NCBI RefSeq assembly: GCF_004337505.1
Contig: NZ_SJZI01000001.1
Span: 1 to 64,000 of the forward strand
Reading direction: 5' to 3'
From: Flaviaestuariibacter flavus
GTDB taxonomy: Bacteria; Bacteroidota; Bacteroidia; Chitinophagales; Chitinophagaceae
DNA: 64,000 bases
A program made the translations under genes and the position numbers. The notes beneath the pieces were generated by a model that saw only the letters and a list, made by a program, of their open reading frames with translations, was not told the DNA's origin and made no database searches. Positions 1-9,000 of the stretch are shown here, in pieces. Each line of letters begins with the position of its first letter. Positions within the stretch are counted from its first letter, which is position 1.

Positions 1-530
1 ACATCCTGATTGCCTGCATCGACAACCTCAAGGGTTTTGCGGAGGCCGTCGAAGACTTATTCCCTCAGACCGAAGTGCAGTTGTGCCTGGTGCACCAGAT
101 GCGCAACTCGATGAAGTATATGAACTGGAAGGACCTGAAGCCTTTTGTGCGCGATCTGAAGCAGATCTATAAGGCCGTCAATGCAGCCATGGGCCTGCAT
201 TACCTGGAGGAAGCCGAGAAGAAGTGGGGTAGCAAATACAGCGTCATCTTCAAGAGCTGGCGAACCAATTGGGAGCGGCTCCGCACGTTCTTCAACTACT
301 CGCCTGCTATCAGAAAAATCATCTATACCACCAATCCCATTGAGAGCTACCACCGCATGGTGCGCAAAGTCACCAAGACAAAAGGCGCGTTCTCTTCCGA
401 AGATGCTATCGTCAAGCAAATCTACCTGGCCACCATAAATGCTAACACCAGGTGGCAAGGCACCATGTTCGGATGGACAACCGTCCGTACAGAGCTAACT
501 TTGAAGTACGCAGACAGGCTGAATAAATAA
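1..530 (+). mobile_element. IS256 (mutator)-family transposase, 3' part only
   Basis: The reading frame is open from base 3 to the stop at 528-530 and runs off the left edge, so this is the C-terminal part of a DDE transposase. Seen: an ACIDNLKGF segment matching the DGLKGF block that carries the second catalytic Asp, the cysteine/histidine segment LCLVHQMRN, and the NPIESYHR segment that carries the catalytic Glu, followed by RKVTKTKGAF. This order is diagnostic for IS256. The stop is followed at about 531-560 by sequence that may hold the right terminal repeat, but the left end is outside the window, so the end cannot be fixed. The element sits directly upstream of the glycosyltransferase gene and may have displaced its original upstream region. 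Confidence 0.9.
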
Positions 531-603
531 ATGACACACTTAACTGAGCACTACCACAAGGAACAACCTCCTGAACCTCTTCCTCCTTTTTCTCCGGTTC
601 GCT

Positions 604-611
604 TATTTTTG
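604..611 (+). promoter_or_regulatory. Bacteroidota -7 box before the GT2 gene
   Basis: TATTTTTG matches the TAnnTTTG -7 consensus. It lies 19 bases before the TTG start at 631, which would give a very short leader. No clear TTTG -33 partner is seen at the usual 19-21 base spacing. It lies just outside the transposase gene, so it may be in or next to the IS end. Confidence 0.5.
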
Positions 612-630
612 GCGAAATATACCCGCTGCT

Positions 631-1659
631 TTGACCGCTCTCCCGCAAGTCGCCGTCGTTATCCTCAACTGGAACGGAAAACATCATCTCGCGCAATTCC
701 TGCCTTCGGTGCTCGCGTCGCAGTGGGGCAACCTGCGCGTTATCGTGGCCGATAACGGCTCCACCGACGACTCGGTGGCTTTCGTGCGGGCCGGGTTTCC
801 TGCGGTGGAAATAATACAGCTTCCGCAGAACTACGGCTTTGCCCGTGGTTACAATGAGGCGCTGCGGCAGGTGCAGAGCGACTATTACGTTTTGCTTAAT
901 TCTGATGTGGAGGTAACGCCCGGCTGGATCGCCCCGGTGGTCGGGCTGCTGGAGCAAACACCGGGAGCCGCGGCGGCGCAACCGAAGCTGCTTGCCTTTC
1001 ACCAGCGCGATCATTTTGAATATGCCGGCGGCGCGGGCGGCTGGCTCGATCACTTCGGGTACCCGTTTTCGCGCGGGCGCGTTTTCGATGTAACCGAAGA
1101 AGACAACGGGCAGTATGATGCGGTGCAGCCGGTGTTCTGGGCCAGCGGTGCGGCGCTCTTTATACGCGCTTCGGTATACCATGAGCTCGGCGGGCTGGAT
1201 GATTTTTTCTTTGCGCACCAGGAGGAGATCGACCTGTGCTGGCGCCTGCAGCGTGCCGGTTACACGGCGTATTGCTGCCCGCAGTCGGTGGTGTACCACG
1301 TTGGCGGCGGCACGCTGCCCAAGGGCAACTCGCGCAAGACCTTTCTCAACTTCCGCAACAACCACATCATGCTGGCGAAGAACCTTTCCCCGGCAGAACG
1401 CTGGTGGCGCATCCCGTACCGTATCCTGCTCGACCAGGTAGCGGCCCTGAAGGGATTGCTCGGCGGCGACAGCGGTTATTTTGTCGCGATTAACCGGGCG
1501 CATTTTGCATTTTATAAATGGTGCTTTTCAAAGAAGGAGCGGAGCAGCCTTCCCCGCCCGCGCCTGCGCACGATGCAGGGCGTGTATCATGGAAATGTGA
1601 TCTGGGATCATTTTGTAAAAGGCAAGAAGAAGTTCTCGGAAATCGTCGGGCGTTTTTGA
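631..1659 (+). CDS. GT2-family glycosyltransferase (rhamnosyltransferase-like)
   Basis: This 342-residue protein is a family 2 glycosyltransferase that likely transfers a nucleotide-activated sugar in cell-surface glycan synthesis. Seen: the GT-A start VAVVILNWNG (residues 7-16), the NGSTDDS nucleotide-binding stretch, the LLNSDVEV segment in place of a strict DXD, and the acceptor-side ED-type motif FFAHQEEIDLCWR. These match the WbbL/RfbN rhamnosyltransferase-like branch. The C-terminus is basic and has no obvious membrane segments. The start is TTG at 631. No ATG fits, and family members begin a few residues before VAVVILNWNG, so TTG is accepted. Sugar and acceptor cannot be told from sequence alone. 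Confidence 0.88.
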   Translation: MTALPQVAVVILNWNGKHHLAQFLPSVLASQWGNLRVIVADNGSTDDSVAFVRAGFPAVEIIQLPQNYGFARGYNEALRQVQSDYYVLLNSDVEVTPGWIAPVVGLLEQTPGAAAAQPKLLAFHQRDHFEYAGGAGGWLDHFGYPFSRGRVFDVTEEDNGQYDAVQPVFWASGAALFIRASVYHELGGLDDFFFAHQEEIDLCWRLQRAGYTAYCCPQSVVYHVGGGTLPKGNSRKTFLNFRNNHIMLAKNLSPAERWWRIPYRILLDQVAALKGLLGGDSGYFVAINRAHFAFYKWCFSKKERSSLPRPRLRTMQGVYHGNVIWDHFVKGKKKFSEIVGRF

Positions 1660-1763
1660 TCAGGTATGCTAACAGCACATCGATTGTTTTTCAAAAAAGC
1701 GGTGATCGAAAAAACTTTTTCCACAAGCACGATTTTCTTTTGGAAGGAATTAAACGCCCCCCT

Positions 1764-1771
1764 TATTTTTG
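1764..1771 (+). promoter_or_regulatory. Bacteroidota -7 box before the small membrane protein gene
   Basis: TATTTTTG, an exact TAnnTTTG match, lies 17 bases before the ATG at 1789. This supports that start and implies a leader of about ten bases. Confidence 0.6.
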
Positions 1772-1788
1772 CACCACAATTTTCAGGT

Positions 1789-2016
1789 ATGATCGACCAT
1801 CAGCAAGAATACCAGGAAGAACTCCAGAAAGTTCAGGACCGCGACTTCACCCATAGCTGGGTATCGTCTTCGGCCTTCCTGTTCTACCTGTCGGTTTTCT
1901 GCCTGCTTGCTTTCTTTTTCGGTAGCTGCTACAAGCTGTACACCAAGCGCTATGAGAAGACGAAGGTAGAAGCCACTGTACCGGGAAGCACCCAGTACAC
2001 CCCGCAGTATAAGTAA
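1789..2016 (+). CDS. Small single-pass membrane protein of unknown function
   Basis: This is a 75-residue protein with a charged N-terminus (residues 1-22), one strongly hydrophobic segment (about 29-47, rich in Phe, Leu and Ala) and a basic then Thr/Pro/Tyr-rich tail. I do not recognise the family. The ATG at 1789 was chosen over an upstream start because a -7 box lies at 1764-1771 and the upstream codons look like non-coding sequence. It stands alone between the glycosyltransferase gene and the tRNA cluster. The role is unknown. Confidence 0.6.
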   Translation: MIDHQQEYQEELQKVQDRDFTHSWVSSSAFLFYLSVFCLLAFFFGSCYKLYTKRYEKTKVEATVPGSTQYTPQYK

Positions 2017-2047
2017 GCGGCCACCGCCAAAAAAAATTAAAAAATAT

Positions 2048-2080
2048 TTTGGCGGTAAAGAAAAAAGGCCCTTATATTTG
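2048..2080 (+). promoter_or_regulatory. Promoter of the tRNA cluster (-33 and -7)
   Basis: TTTG at 2048-2051 and TATATTTG at 2073-2080 are separated by 21 bases, a full match to the Bacteroidota housekeeping promoter layout. Transcription would begin near 2087, about 40 bases before tRNA-Gly. Confidence 0.75.
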
Positions 2081-2126
2081 CAACCCGAAGTTCTTAACAA
2101 ATCAGTGATAACAAACTGAAAATCAA

Positions 2127-2199
<73 letters not shown>

Positions 2200-2204
2200 C
2201 GAAG

Positions 2205-2230
2205 ATCCCGACGGAAACGTCGGGATTTTT
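2205..2230 (+). terminator. Rho-independent terminator after tRNA-Gly
   Basis: A nine-base-pair stem (ATCCCGACG with CGTCGGGAT), a GAAA tetraloop and a following T tract. It separates the two tRNA genes. Confidence 0.85.
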
Positions 2231-2254
2231 CATTTACGGCATCTTTGCCGTTGG

Positions 2255-2340
2255 GCCCCGGTGGTGAAACTGGTAGACACGCCGGACTTAAAATCCTGTT
2301 CTCCGCAAGGGGAGTGCCGGTTCGATTCCGGCCCGGGGCA
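2255..2340 (+). tRNA. tRNA-Leu (TAA)
   Basis: An 86-base class II tRNA. The acceptor GCCCCGG (2255-2261) pairs with CCGGGGC (2333-2339). The anticodon loop is CTTAAAA, the variable arm is long (CTCC/GGGG stem) and the T arm carries GGTTCGATTCC. CCA is not encoded. A weak -7-like CATCTTTG lies at 2239-2246. Confidence 0.97.
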
Positions 2341-2355
2341 CACAAAGAAGCAGCA

Positions 2356-2388
2356 GCCTCATAAGTCAAATGCTTATGAGGCTTTTTT
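2356..2388 (+). terminator. Rho-independent terminator after tRNA-Leu
   Basis: The ten-base-pair stem GCCTCATAAG/CTTATGAGGC with a seven-base loop is followed by six T residues. Confidence 0.9.
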
Positions 2389-2416
2389 ATGCCGGGGCCA
2401 CCGCTAATTAATCCGC

Positions 2417-3061
2417 ATGAAATTGTCAACGAAAGCAGAAATGCTCTGTGCGCAGATTACCCCGGGCACCACGCGGCTGGGTGATTTGCGGAAAATCGCC
2501 AGCGATACCGGGAAGGACCATCAACTCGCAATGGAGTTGTGGGCCGCCAAGAGCTACCTGTTGCGGCAACTGGCGATCCTGATCATGTACCTGAAACTGA
2601 TCACGCAGGAAGTAGCTGACCGTCTTGACCAGGACATGCAGCAGCACCCAACGAAAGAAAGGTTGCAACTGATCGATTGGCTGCTAGCCAATCAGCTTTC
2701 AAAAGATTAACGAACGATTGCCCTGATGCAATCCTGGGAAAACAGCCCGTCTGCGCTCCAGCGACGCACCTTTTGGTATTACCAGGGGCGCCTCCGGTGG
2801 GTGGGGCAGGCGCCTCCTCCGAATACGGAGCACCTGCTTGGCGCTATCGAGGATCGGATCGAAAAGGAAAAACCGGAGGTTCAATGGGCAATGAACTTCA
2901 CCGCGGGTCAGATCGGCGTTTTTCAGCCCGAATACCGTTCCCGTTGTATCGCGCTCGGCGAGCGGACCGGCTTATTCCGCGACGAGGTTGTCGGTAAGAA
3001 CTGCACTCCGAGCTATCTGCCCGATTTCATTGCCATCCAGGTTTCCAAACTGAAGAAGTGA
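2417..3061 (+). pseudogene. DNA alkylation repair protein (AlkD-like), interrupted by one in-frame stop
   Basis: Two open segments, 2417-2707 and 2711-3061, lie in the same frame and are separated by a single TAA at 2708-2710. Read through, they give about 214 residues, a normal length for HEAT-like DNA alkylation repair (AlkD-type glycosylase) proteins. The conserved run passes straight across the stop: ...LLANQLSKD, stop, RTIALMQSWENSPSALQRR. Family members, as I recall them, carry a lysine near this point, and AAA or AAG to TAA is a single-base change. The downstream part could restart at the ATG at 2726, but each half alone would lack most of the repeat solenoid. Inactivation, a sequencing error and readthrough cannot be told apart from one sequence. 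Confidence 0.75.
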
Positions 3062-3064
3062 GAT

Positions 3065-3253
3065 TCAGCGCGGGGACGCTTGTCTACGCAACAAACGACC
3101 GATCACCACCATTTTCCTTCCATCCTCCAGCCGCACCAGCATCGACCCGTTCTTCCCGCGGATGCATTTGCCGTCGGCGCGGCGCACGGCGCTGCAGGCA
3201 GCGCCTTTCAGTGCCGGGTCGGTGTTGCGGTCGCCGAGGTAACGATACTCCAT
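3065..3253 (-). CDS. Small conserved-looking protein of unknown function
   Basis: A 62-residue basic protein beginning MEYRYLGDR. The central RRADGKCIRGKNGSMLV segment has a beta-hairpin pattern and is followed by a basic VIGRLLRR tail. Codon use and the compact Gly/Lys/Arg pattern look protein-coding, and it resembles small uncharacterised proteins of related bacteria from memory, but I cannot assign a family. It converges on the alkylation-repair gene with three bases between the stops. Confidence 0.5.
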   Translation of the reverse strand: MEYRYLGDRNTDPALKGAACSAVRRADGKCIRGKNGSMLVRLEDGRKMVVIGRLLRRQASPR

Positions 3254-3262
3254 GGAAAATGT

Positions 3263-3325
3263 AAGGATCTCCGATCTCTGATGTCCGATTTAATAATAGA
3301 TCGGACATCGGAGATCCGAGATCTT
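3263..3325. repeat. Long imperfect inverted repeat between minus-strand genes
   Basis: The left arm (3263-3289) and right arm (3300-3325) are near-perfect reverse complements around a ten-base AT-rich loop. Both are built from the words GATCTCCGAT and GATGTCCGAT. The right arm touches the stop codon of the YD-repeat-like gene. There is no T tract, so it is not a classical terminator. A partial word match (TGATGTCGGATTT) occurs at 9849-9861 just after the histidine kinase gene. Confidence 0.7.
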
Positions 3326-4145
3326 AAAATGTATACTGGTATTCGACTTTCCCGGACTGCTGCTTGTAGCGGTCAAAAAGCGCTTCCTTGATCTTGAGAC
3401 CGTGTTCATCATACTGGTAGCGCCAGATGGTGTAGTTGGAATTGTTGGCCGGCACGGTGATGCGTTGTACCACCTGCCCGGCATCGTTGTATTCAAACAT
3501 GTACTCGGGCAGCAGGCGTTTTGCTTTCTGGTTGAACCGAACGATATCGCTGAGGCGTCCCCTGGCGTCGTAATAATAATAAACCACATCGGGTTCCTGG
3601 CCGCGCCGCTGGGTGCGTTCTTCGCCGATATTTCCGCGCTCGTCGGCAATGAATGTTACGGCCACGCTGTCGCGGCCGTTTTTGATGCGCCACATGCGTG
3701 CGGGCTTGCCGCCGTTCCATTCCCAGGCATGGACCTCGGTTTGTACGAACCTGCCCGCCAGGTCGCGGGTAGTATTCTCCACGCGCCCGAGTTGTCCCTG
3801 TGCATCGTATTGATAGATGGTGGTACTCACGCTTGCGTCGCTGCTGTCGATTGTCCGGGTCACGCGGCCCTGGCCGTCAAGGAAGGACTGGAGCACGGAG
3901 CTGTTGGAGTCGAGCACGGTCGTGGTGGTCAGTGCGTCGCCCGAAAAGCGCTGCTGCACGTCAAGCGCCGTGCTGCGGCTTCCGTCGGCATCATAGCTGG
4001 CGAGGGTCACGCTGCGCACACCCGCCGCGCGGTAACGCTGCAGCTGCTCGTTCGATTCACGGGTGCCCACGATGTCTTTGTAATAGTATTGCGCCGACGC
4101 GGCGAGGGCAAACGGAAGGCTCAAAACGGTGAACAGGAATTTCAT
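3324..4145 (-). CDS. Secreted YD-repeat-like protein
   Basis: A 273-residue protein with a signal peptide (MKFLFTVLSLPFALAASAQ, cleavage after about residue 19). Short repeats of the YD/RHS type follow: YDADGSRST, YQYDAQGQLGRVENT, YYYDARGRLSDIV, FEYNDAGQVVQRI and YQYDEHGLKIKEA. Such beta-strand repeats usually form carbohydrate- or cell-surface-associated folds. It is far shorter than a full RHS toxin and has no visible toxin tip. The start at 4145 was chosen because a minus-strand -7 box at 4164-4171 places transcription initiation close to 4158, which rules out longer starts. It is divergent from the DUF3667 gene. Function is unknown; export is inferred. Confidence 0.75.
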   Translation of the reverse strand: MKFLFTVLSLPFALAASAQYYYKDIVGTRESNEQLQRYRAAGVRSVTLASYDADGSRSTALDVQQRFSGDALTTTTVLDSNSSVLQSFLDGQGRVTRTIDSSDASVSTTIYQYDAQGQLGRVENTTRDLAGRFVQTEVHAWEWNGGKPARMWRIKNGRDSVAVTFIADERGNIGEERTQRRGQEPDVVYYYYDARGRLSDIVRFNQKAKRLLPEYMFEYNDAGQVVQRITVPANNSNYTIWRYQYDEHGLKIKEALFDRYKQQSGKVEYQYTF

Positions 4146-4163
4146 CGGGGTTTTGTTCATTCC

Positions 4164-4171
4164 CAAAAATA
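4164..4171 (-). promoter_or_regulatory. Bacteroidota -7 box for the YD-repeat-like gene
   Basis: TATTTTTG on the minus strand matches TAnnTTTG and lies 18 bases upstream of the ATG at 4145. It decides the start of that gene. Confidence 0.6.
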
Positions 4172-4247
4172 CACCTTGCTTTGCGAAGGGTCCGGTAACA
4201 AAATGTTGCAAGCGCCGGGTCTCTTTATTTTTTAAGAAATCATTTAC

Positions 4248-5315
4248 GTGTCGCACCAGCCTTTACGCACCGAAACGAATTGCCTCAACTGCGGGACCGA
4301 TGTCGCGGGCCGCTACTGCCAGAATTGCGGGCAGGAAAACATCGTCAACAAGCAAAGCGCCTGGGCGCTGATCACCCACTTCGTATACGATATCTTCCAC
4401 TTCGACGGCAAGTTCTTCGAAACCCTCAAATACCTGTTCTTCCGGCCCGGCCGGGTTCCTTTGGCCTATGTTTCCGGCAAGCGGCAAAGCTACCTCGATC
4501 CAATCCGGATGTACCTGTTCACGTCAGCGGTTTTCTTCCTGATCTTTTTCGGGATCAAGAAAATTGAGTTTCGCGACGACAGCCTCACCGCGGGACCGCT
4601 TTCGCCGGCAAACCGGTTTGCGCTTGCGGCATCGGTAAAGTCCGGCGCCGACAGCTTTTCGCGCTACGTGCTGCGCGAATCGCTCGATACCACCCGGCTG
4701 GTCTATTTCCGTCCCCTGAAGCGAAGCAGCCCCGACTCTCTGGTAACCTTCCGCGGCGAGCGCTACGGGTTTTTATCGCGTCCGGACTCATTCGAGTTCG
4801 GGCATAGCGACTGGTTAAAGGGCAAGGGCTGGCTGCAGCGCTACACGCGCAGCAGGGTGGAGGCGATCCAGGAGCGGGTCAAGCGGGGCGATGAAACGCT
4901 GCAGTCGCTCATCTTCAACGATGTGTTGCACCGCCTGCCGTACCTGCTCTTCGTTTCGCTGCCGTTTTTCGCGTTATTGCTGAAGATGCTGTACTTCCGG
5001 CGGCGCAAGAATTACTTCTACAGCGATCACCTGATCTTCACGCTCTACCATTATATTTTCAGCTTTATCCTGCTGTTGCTGGTGATGCTTTCCGCAGAGG
5101 CCGGGGATTATACCGGCTGGGGGCTGTTTGGCTGGATCAACTTCGCGCTCATGCTTTATGCAATGTATTATCTCTACAAGGGGATGCGTGTATTTTACGA
5201 GCAAAGCCGCGGCAAAACCATCCTTAAGTTTGTACTCCTTAACCTGATGGCGTTTTTCATGGTGGTTGTTCTGTTTCTTGTGTTCATCATGATCTCCGCC
5301 AGCCAAATACATTGA
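4248..5315 (+). CDS. DUF3667 zinc-ribbon membrane protein
   Basis: A 355-residue protein. The N-terminal zinc ribbon CLNCGTDVAGRYCQNCG (residues 12-28) is followed by the DUF3667 signature FxxTLKYLFFRPGRVPLAYVSGKR..YLDPIRMYLFTSAVFF. A polar domain comes next (about 110-225), then four hydrophobic segments (about 228-350). DUF3667 proteins are common in Bacteroidota and have no established function. The start is GTG at 4248, which keeps the whole zinc ribbon; an imperfect -7 box (TATTTTTT) lies just upstream. The stop is one base from the mazG start, so the two are probably cotranscribed. Confidence 0.9.
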   Translation: MSHQPLRTETNCLNCGTDVAGRYCQNCGQENIVNKQSAWALITHFVYDIFHFDGKFFETLKYLFFRPGRVPLAYVSGKRQSYLDPIRMYLFTSAVFFLIFFGIKKIEFRDDSLTAGPLSPANRFALAASVKSGADSFSRYVLRESLDTTRLVYFRPLKRSSPDSLVTFRGERYGFLSRPDSFEFGHSDWLKGKGWLQRYTRSRVEAIQERVKRGDETLQSLIFNDVLHRLPYLLFVSLPFFALLLKMLYFRRRKNYFYSDHLIFTLYHYIFSFILLLLVMLSAEAGDYTGWGLFGWINFALMLYAMYYLYKGMRVFYEQSRGKTILKFVLLNLMAFFMVVVLFLVFIMISASQIH

Positions 5316-5316
5316 T

Positions 5317-6087
5317 ATGACCCCTGAACAGATTGCCTTTGGTCGCCTCGTTACCATTATGGACGAACTCCGGGAACAGTGCCCCTGGGACCGGAAGCAG
5401 ACCATCCAGAGTCTCCGGCAGATGACGCTCGAAGAAACCTACGAGCTCGCCGACGCCATCACGGATGAAGACTGGAAGGGCATCCGCGAGGAGCTGGGCG
5501 ACCTGATGCTGCACCTCGTATTTTATGCCCGCATCGGCCGGGAGCAGGAACGTTTTACGCTTGAAGAAGTGATCAACGGCATCTCTGAAAAGCTGATCAC
5601 CCGCCACCCGCATATCTACGGTGATGTGAAAGTGAATGACGCCGATGACGTGAAAAAGAACTGGGAGCAGATCAAGCTCAAAGAAGGCAAGAAGTCGGTG
5701 CTGGCCGGCGTGCCCAAAACACTGCCCGCCCTGGTAAAGGCCATGCGCCTGCAGGAAAAGGCAAAGCAGGTAGGGTTTGAATGGGATCACAAGGAGCAGG
5801 TCTGGGAAAAAGTGGACGAGGAGCTCGCAGAATTGCGGGAAGCAGCCGCCGGGGGCGATCCCAAAAAGGTGGAAGAGGAGTTCGGCGACCTGTTGTTCTC
5901 ACTCGTGAACTTTGCACGGTTTTTGAACGTGGACGCGGAGAACGCACTTGCCGTCACCAATAATAAATTCACATCACGTTTTACACAGATGGAAGAACGT
6001 GCCGCCAGGAAAGGCCGTTCGCTGAACGATATGACCCTCGCCGAGATGGACGCCCTCTGGAACGAGATCAAACAGGAACGAACTTGA
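5317..6087 (+). CDS. mazG: Nucleoside triphosphate pyrophosphohydrolase MazG
   Basis: A 256-residue protein matching full-length two-domain MazG, which hydrolyses (d)NTPs to NMP and pyrophosphate and helps clear damaged nucleotides. Seen: the first domain with CPWDRKQTIQSL, EETYELADAI and EELGDLMLHLVF (the EExxE...ExxD magnesium-binding pattern), and a second copy with EELAELREA and EEFGDLLFSLVNFARF. The end overlaps the histidine-kinase start by four bases (TTGA), which suggests translational coupling. Confidence 0.95.
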   Translation: MTPEQIAFGRLVTIMDELREQCPWDRKQTIQSLRQMTLEETYELADAITDEDWKGIREELGDLMLHLVFYARIGREQERFTLEEVINGISEKLITRHPHIYGDVKVNDADDVKKNWEQIKLKEGKKSVLAGVPKTLPALVKAMRLQEKAKQVGFEWDHKEQVWEKVDEELAELREAAAGGDPKKVEEEFGDLLFSLVNFARFLNVDAENALAVTNNKFTSRFTQMEERAARKGRSLNDMTLAEMDALWNEIKQERT

Positions 6088-9000
6088 CCGGTACCCACGA
6101 ACAGGAACCTTTTCGCCAACGTACCCTGCTGCTGGCCGCGGCGGCGTTGCTCTTTCTTTCCTTTATCACCGCTCTTTATTTCCACGAGCAGCCGTCCATG
6201 GAGCGCGAGCAGCGCCGCCTGGAACGCTATATCCACGGCGCCGAGGACCGCTTTGTTCAGGTTCTCGACGACAAGGGCCTCCTGCAGCGCCTGCTGTTGC
6301 AGCAGGAGACAAACCCCGAATTCGAACGGATGCTGTCCGAGCCCTTTGGCTTGTTCATTTACGAAGGCAGTAACATCCGCTATTGGAACAGCCAGCGGAT
6401 GCTGCCACCCCCGGCGGTGATTTCGGGTCGGAACGGCAACCAGTTCGTCAACCTGGCCAACGGTTATTTTATTGCTATGCGGCGCACCGCCACCGTGCCC
6501 GCGGCCCGCGGCCCCATTACCGTGATCGCCGTATTGCCGATCCTCTATCGTTACGACTATAGTCATTCGTCCTACCTGAAAACGACTTTCGCGCACGACG
6601 AGGAAGCCTATAAGCGCATCCGCGTGTCGGCCGGCCCCTCGCCGTATGCGATACGCGACAAAAGCACCCAGAAGTTGTTTCACATCGCGCCGCGCAACGA
6701 CCTGCCCGGCAACGGGCCCGACGCGGTCTCCTCGATCCTGCGCCTGCTGGCCTTTATCATGGTGCTGGCCTATCTCCACTTCGTGGCCGAGCGGGTTACC
6801 CGCGACCGGGGCGCCCTTCGTGGCATCGCCTTCCTGCTGGTGACGCTGCTCGCCATCCGGGTACTGCTCCTCCTGCTGCCGGGTCTTTTCTCCCTGCGCC
6901 AGTTCACCCTCTTCGATCCGAAGATCTACGGCAACTATTACAATCCTTTCCTGCGCTCGCTTGGCGACCTGTTCATCACCGCGCTTTTCGGGTGCTGGCT
7001 CACGGTGTTCACCTGGCACCAGATGGGCCCCGAAGGGCGCCTGCCGGCCTTCCTTTCGGGGCGTCGCCGCCTGCTAGGGGGCGCGGTAGCCGCGCTCTTC
7101 CTGCTGATGTGGGGCACCTTCCAGTTTGCCAACGTGGTGCGCTCCCTCGTGGCCGACTCCATCATTTCGTTCAACGTCATCGATTTCTTCAGCCTCGACG
7201 TGTATTCAGTGGCAGGCTTCCTGGTGCTGGCCCTGCTGACGCTCACCTATTACTATTTCACCCGCGTGCTGTACCGAGTCATCTTCCCGGCTTTCGCGGG
7301 GCATACGGTTTACCTGTATTTCGCCCTTGCCCTGATGGGACTTGTATTTCTTACCCTGCGCACCGGCAACGAGGTGGTGCTGTTTCACCTCCCGGTGCTG
7401 CTATGGCTGCTTTGTTATACGGCGGTGGTCAGCCGGAGCCATTTTTTTATCAACCGCTTCCGCATCAGCGTCGCCGGCGCGCTCTTCTGGATCTTTGTGT
7501 TCTCGGTTTCGCTCGCAATCGTCATCCTCGGTGAAAACCGGAAAAAGGATTTTGAAAAGCGGAAAGCTATCGCAGCGAAGTTCGATGCGCTCACCGATCC
7601 CTCCGGCGAGCATACCCTGAGCATGGCGCTGGTGTACCTCGACAATGAATACCTCGCCGCCAATTTTCCGCGCTTCCGCGATCCACAGCAAAGCCGCCTG
7701 CTCCGCGACAGCATCATCAGTGAAAACATCATGGGGGCACTTAATCGCTACAACACCCGCATCTTTCTCTTCGACGCCAACAACGACCCCGTCAACAATA
7801 CCGAACCTGCAACGTTTACCGAACTGAATAATCTCTACTCCGTTCAGAGTAAGGCCACCTCGGTGCCCGATCTTTCTTATTACGAAACCTCTTACAACGA
7901 GTTCACTTATATCACCCGGCGGCGCGTAAGCGACAGCAGCGGCGTGCTCGGCACTTTCTTTATCGTGAGTACGCCGCGGCGGTACAATTCGGAGGCCCTT
8001 TACCCCGAGCTGTTCCGAAGCACCGGTGAAACCGACAGTGAGAATTCGCCCTATGCCTATGCCATCTACAAGAACCGCCTGCTGGTGCGCTCGAGTAATA
8101 AGTACTCGTTCCGCATCAGCCTGGCAAGCGGCGAGATCCCGAAGACCGAGTATGAGCGACGGCAAAACGGCGCCTACGACGAGCTCTGGTACCGCGCCAC
8201 GGGTAGCAAAGTAGTGGTGATCGCCAAGAAACGCGATACGCTGCTGGAGAGCATCACCCTGTTCTCTTACCTGTTCTGCGCTTTTCTTTTCCTGGTGGGA
8301 TTGATGCGCTTTGCGCTCTTCCTGCTCCGTGCCGGCGAAACCTGGCGGCGGCGCTCGCTATGGCAGTTCAACATCCGCACGCAGGTGCACAGCACCATCA
8401 TCTTCATCAGCATCTTTTCATTCGTGGTGATCGGCGCCGCTACGATTTCTTTCTTTGTCAACCGCTACCAGCGCAACAACACGGAGCGCCTCAGCCGCAC
8501 CGCCGGCATCGTGGTGAAAGAGATGCAGCAGCGGGTGCTGGCCGATAAGCCGATCGGCGCCTCGCTGGGCGATGAAGATTCAGTGGGCAGCCTGCAGGTG
8601 TTGGTAAACGAGGTGGCCGAGATCCACAACGTAGACGTAAACCTGTATGATCCTTCCGGCGGGCTGCAGCTGTCTTCAGAGCCGGAAGTGTATAAGCGCG
8701 GCCTTCTCAACACCCGCATGCACCCGGTGGCCTGGCACCACCTGTCGCGAATGCGCGAGGTGCAGTATGTACAGGAAGAATCGCTCAGCTCGCTGCGCTA
8801 CATGAGCATCTATGCGGCCATCACCAACAAGAGAGGAGAGGTGTATGCGTACCTCAACGTACCCTACTTCCTGTCGCAGATCGACCTGAATCAGGAGATC
8901 TCCAATTTCCTCGTCACCATCATCAACCTCAACGCGTTCATCTTCCTGATCGCAGGTATCATTGCGCTGTTCATCACTAACCGCATCACGGAGTCCTTCC

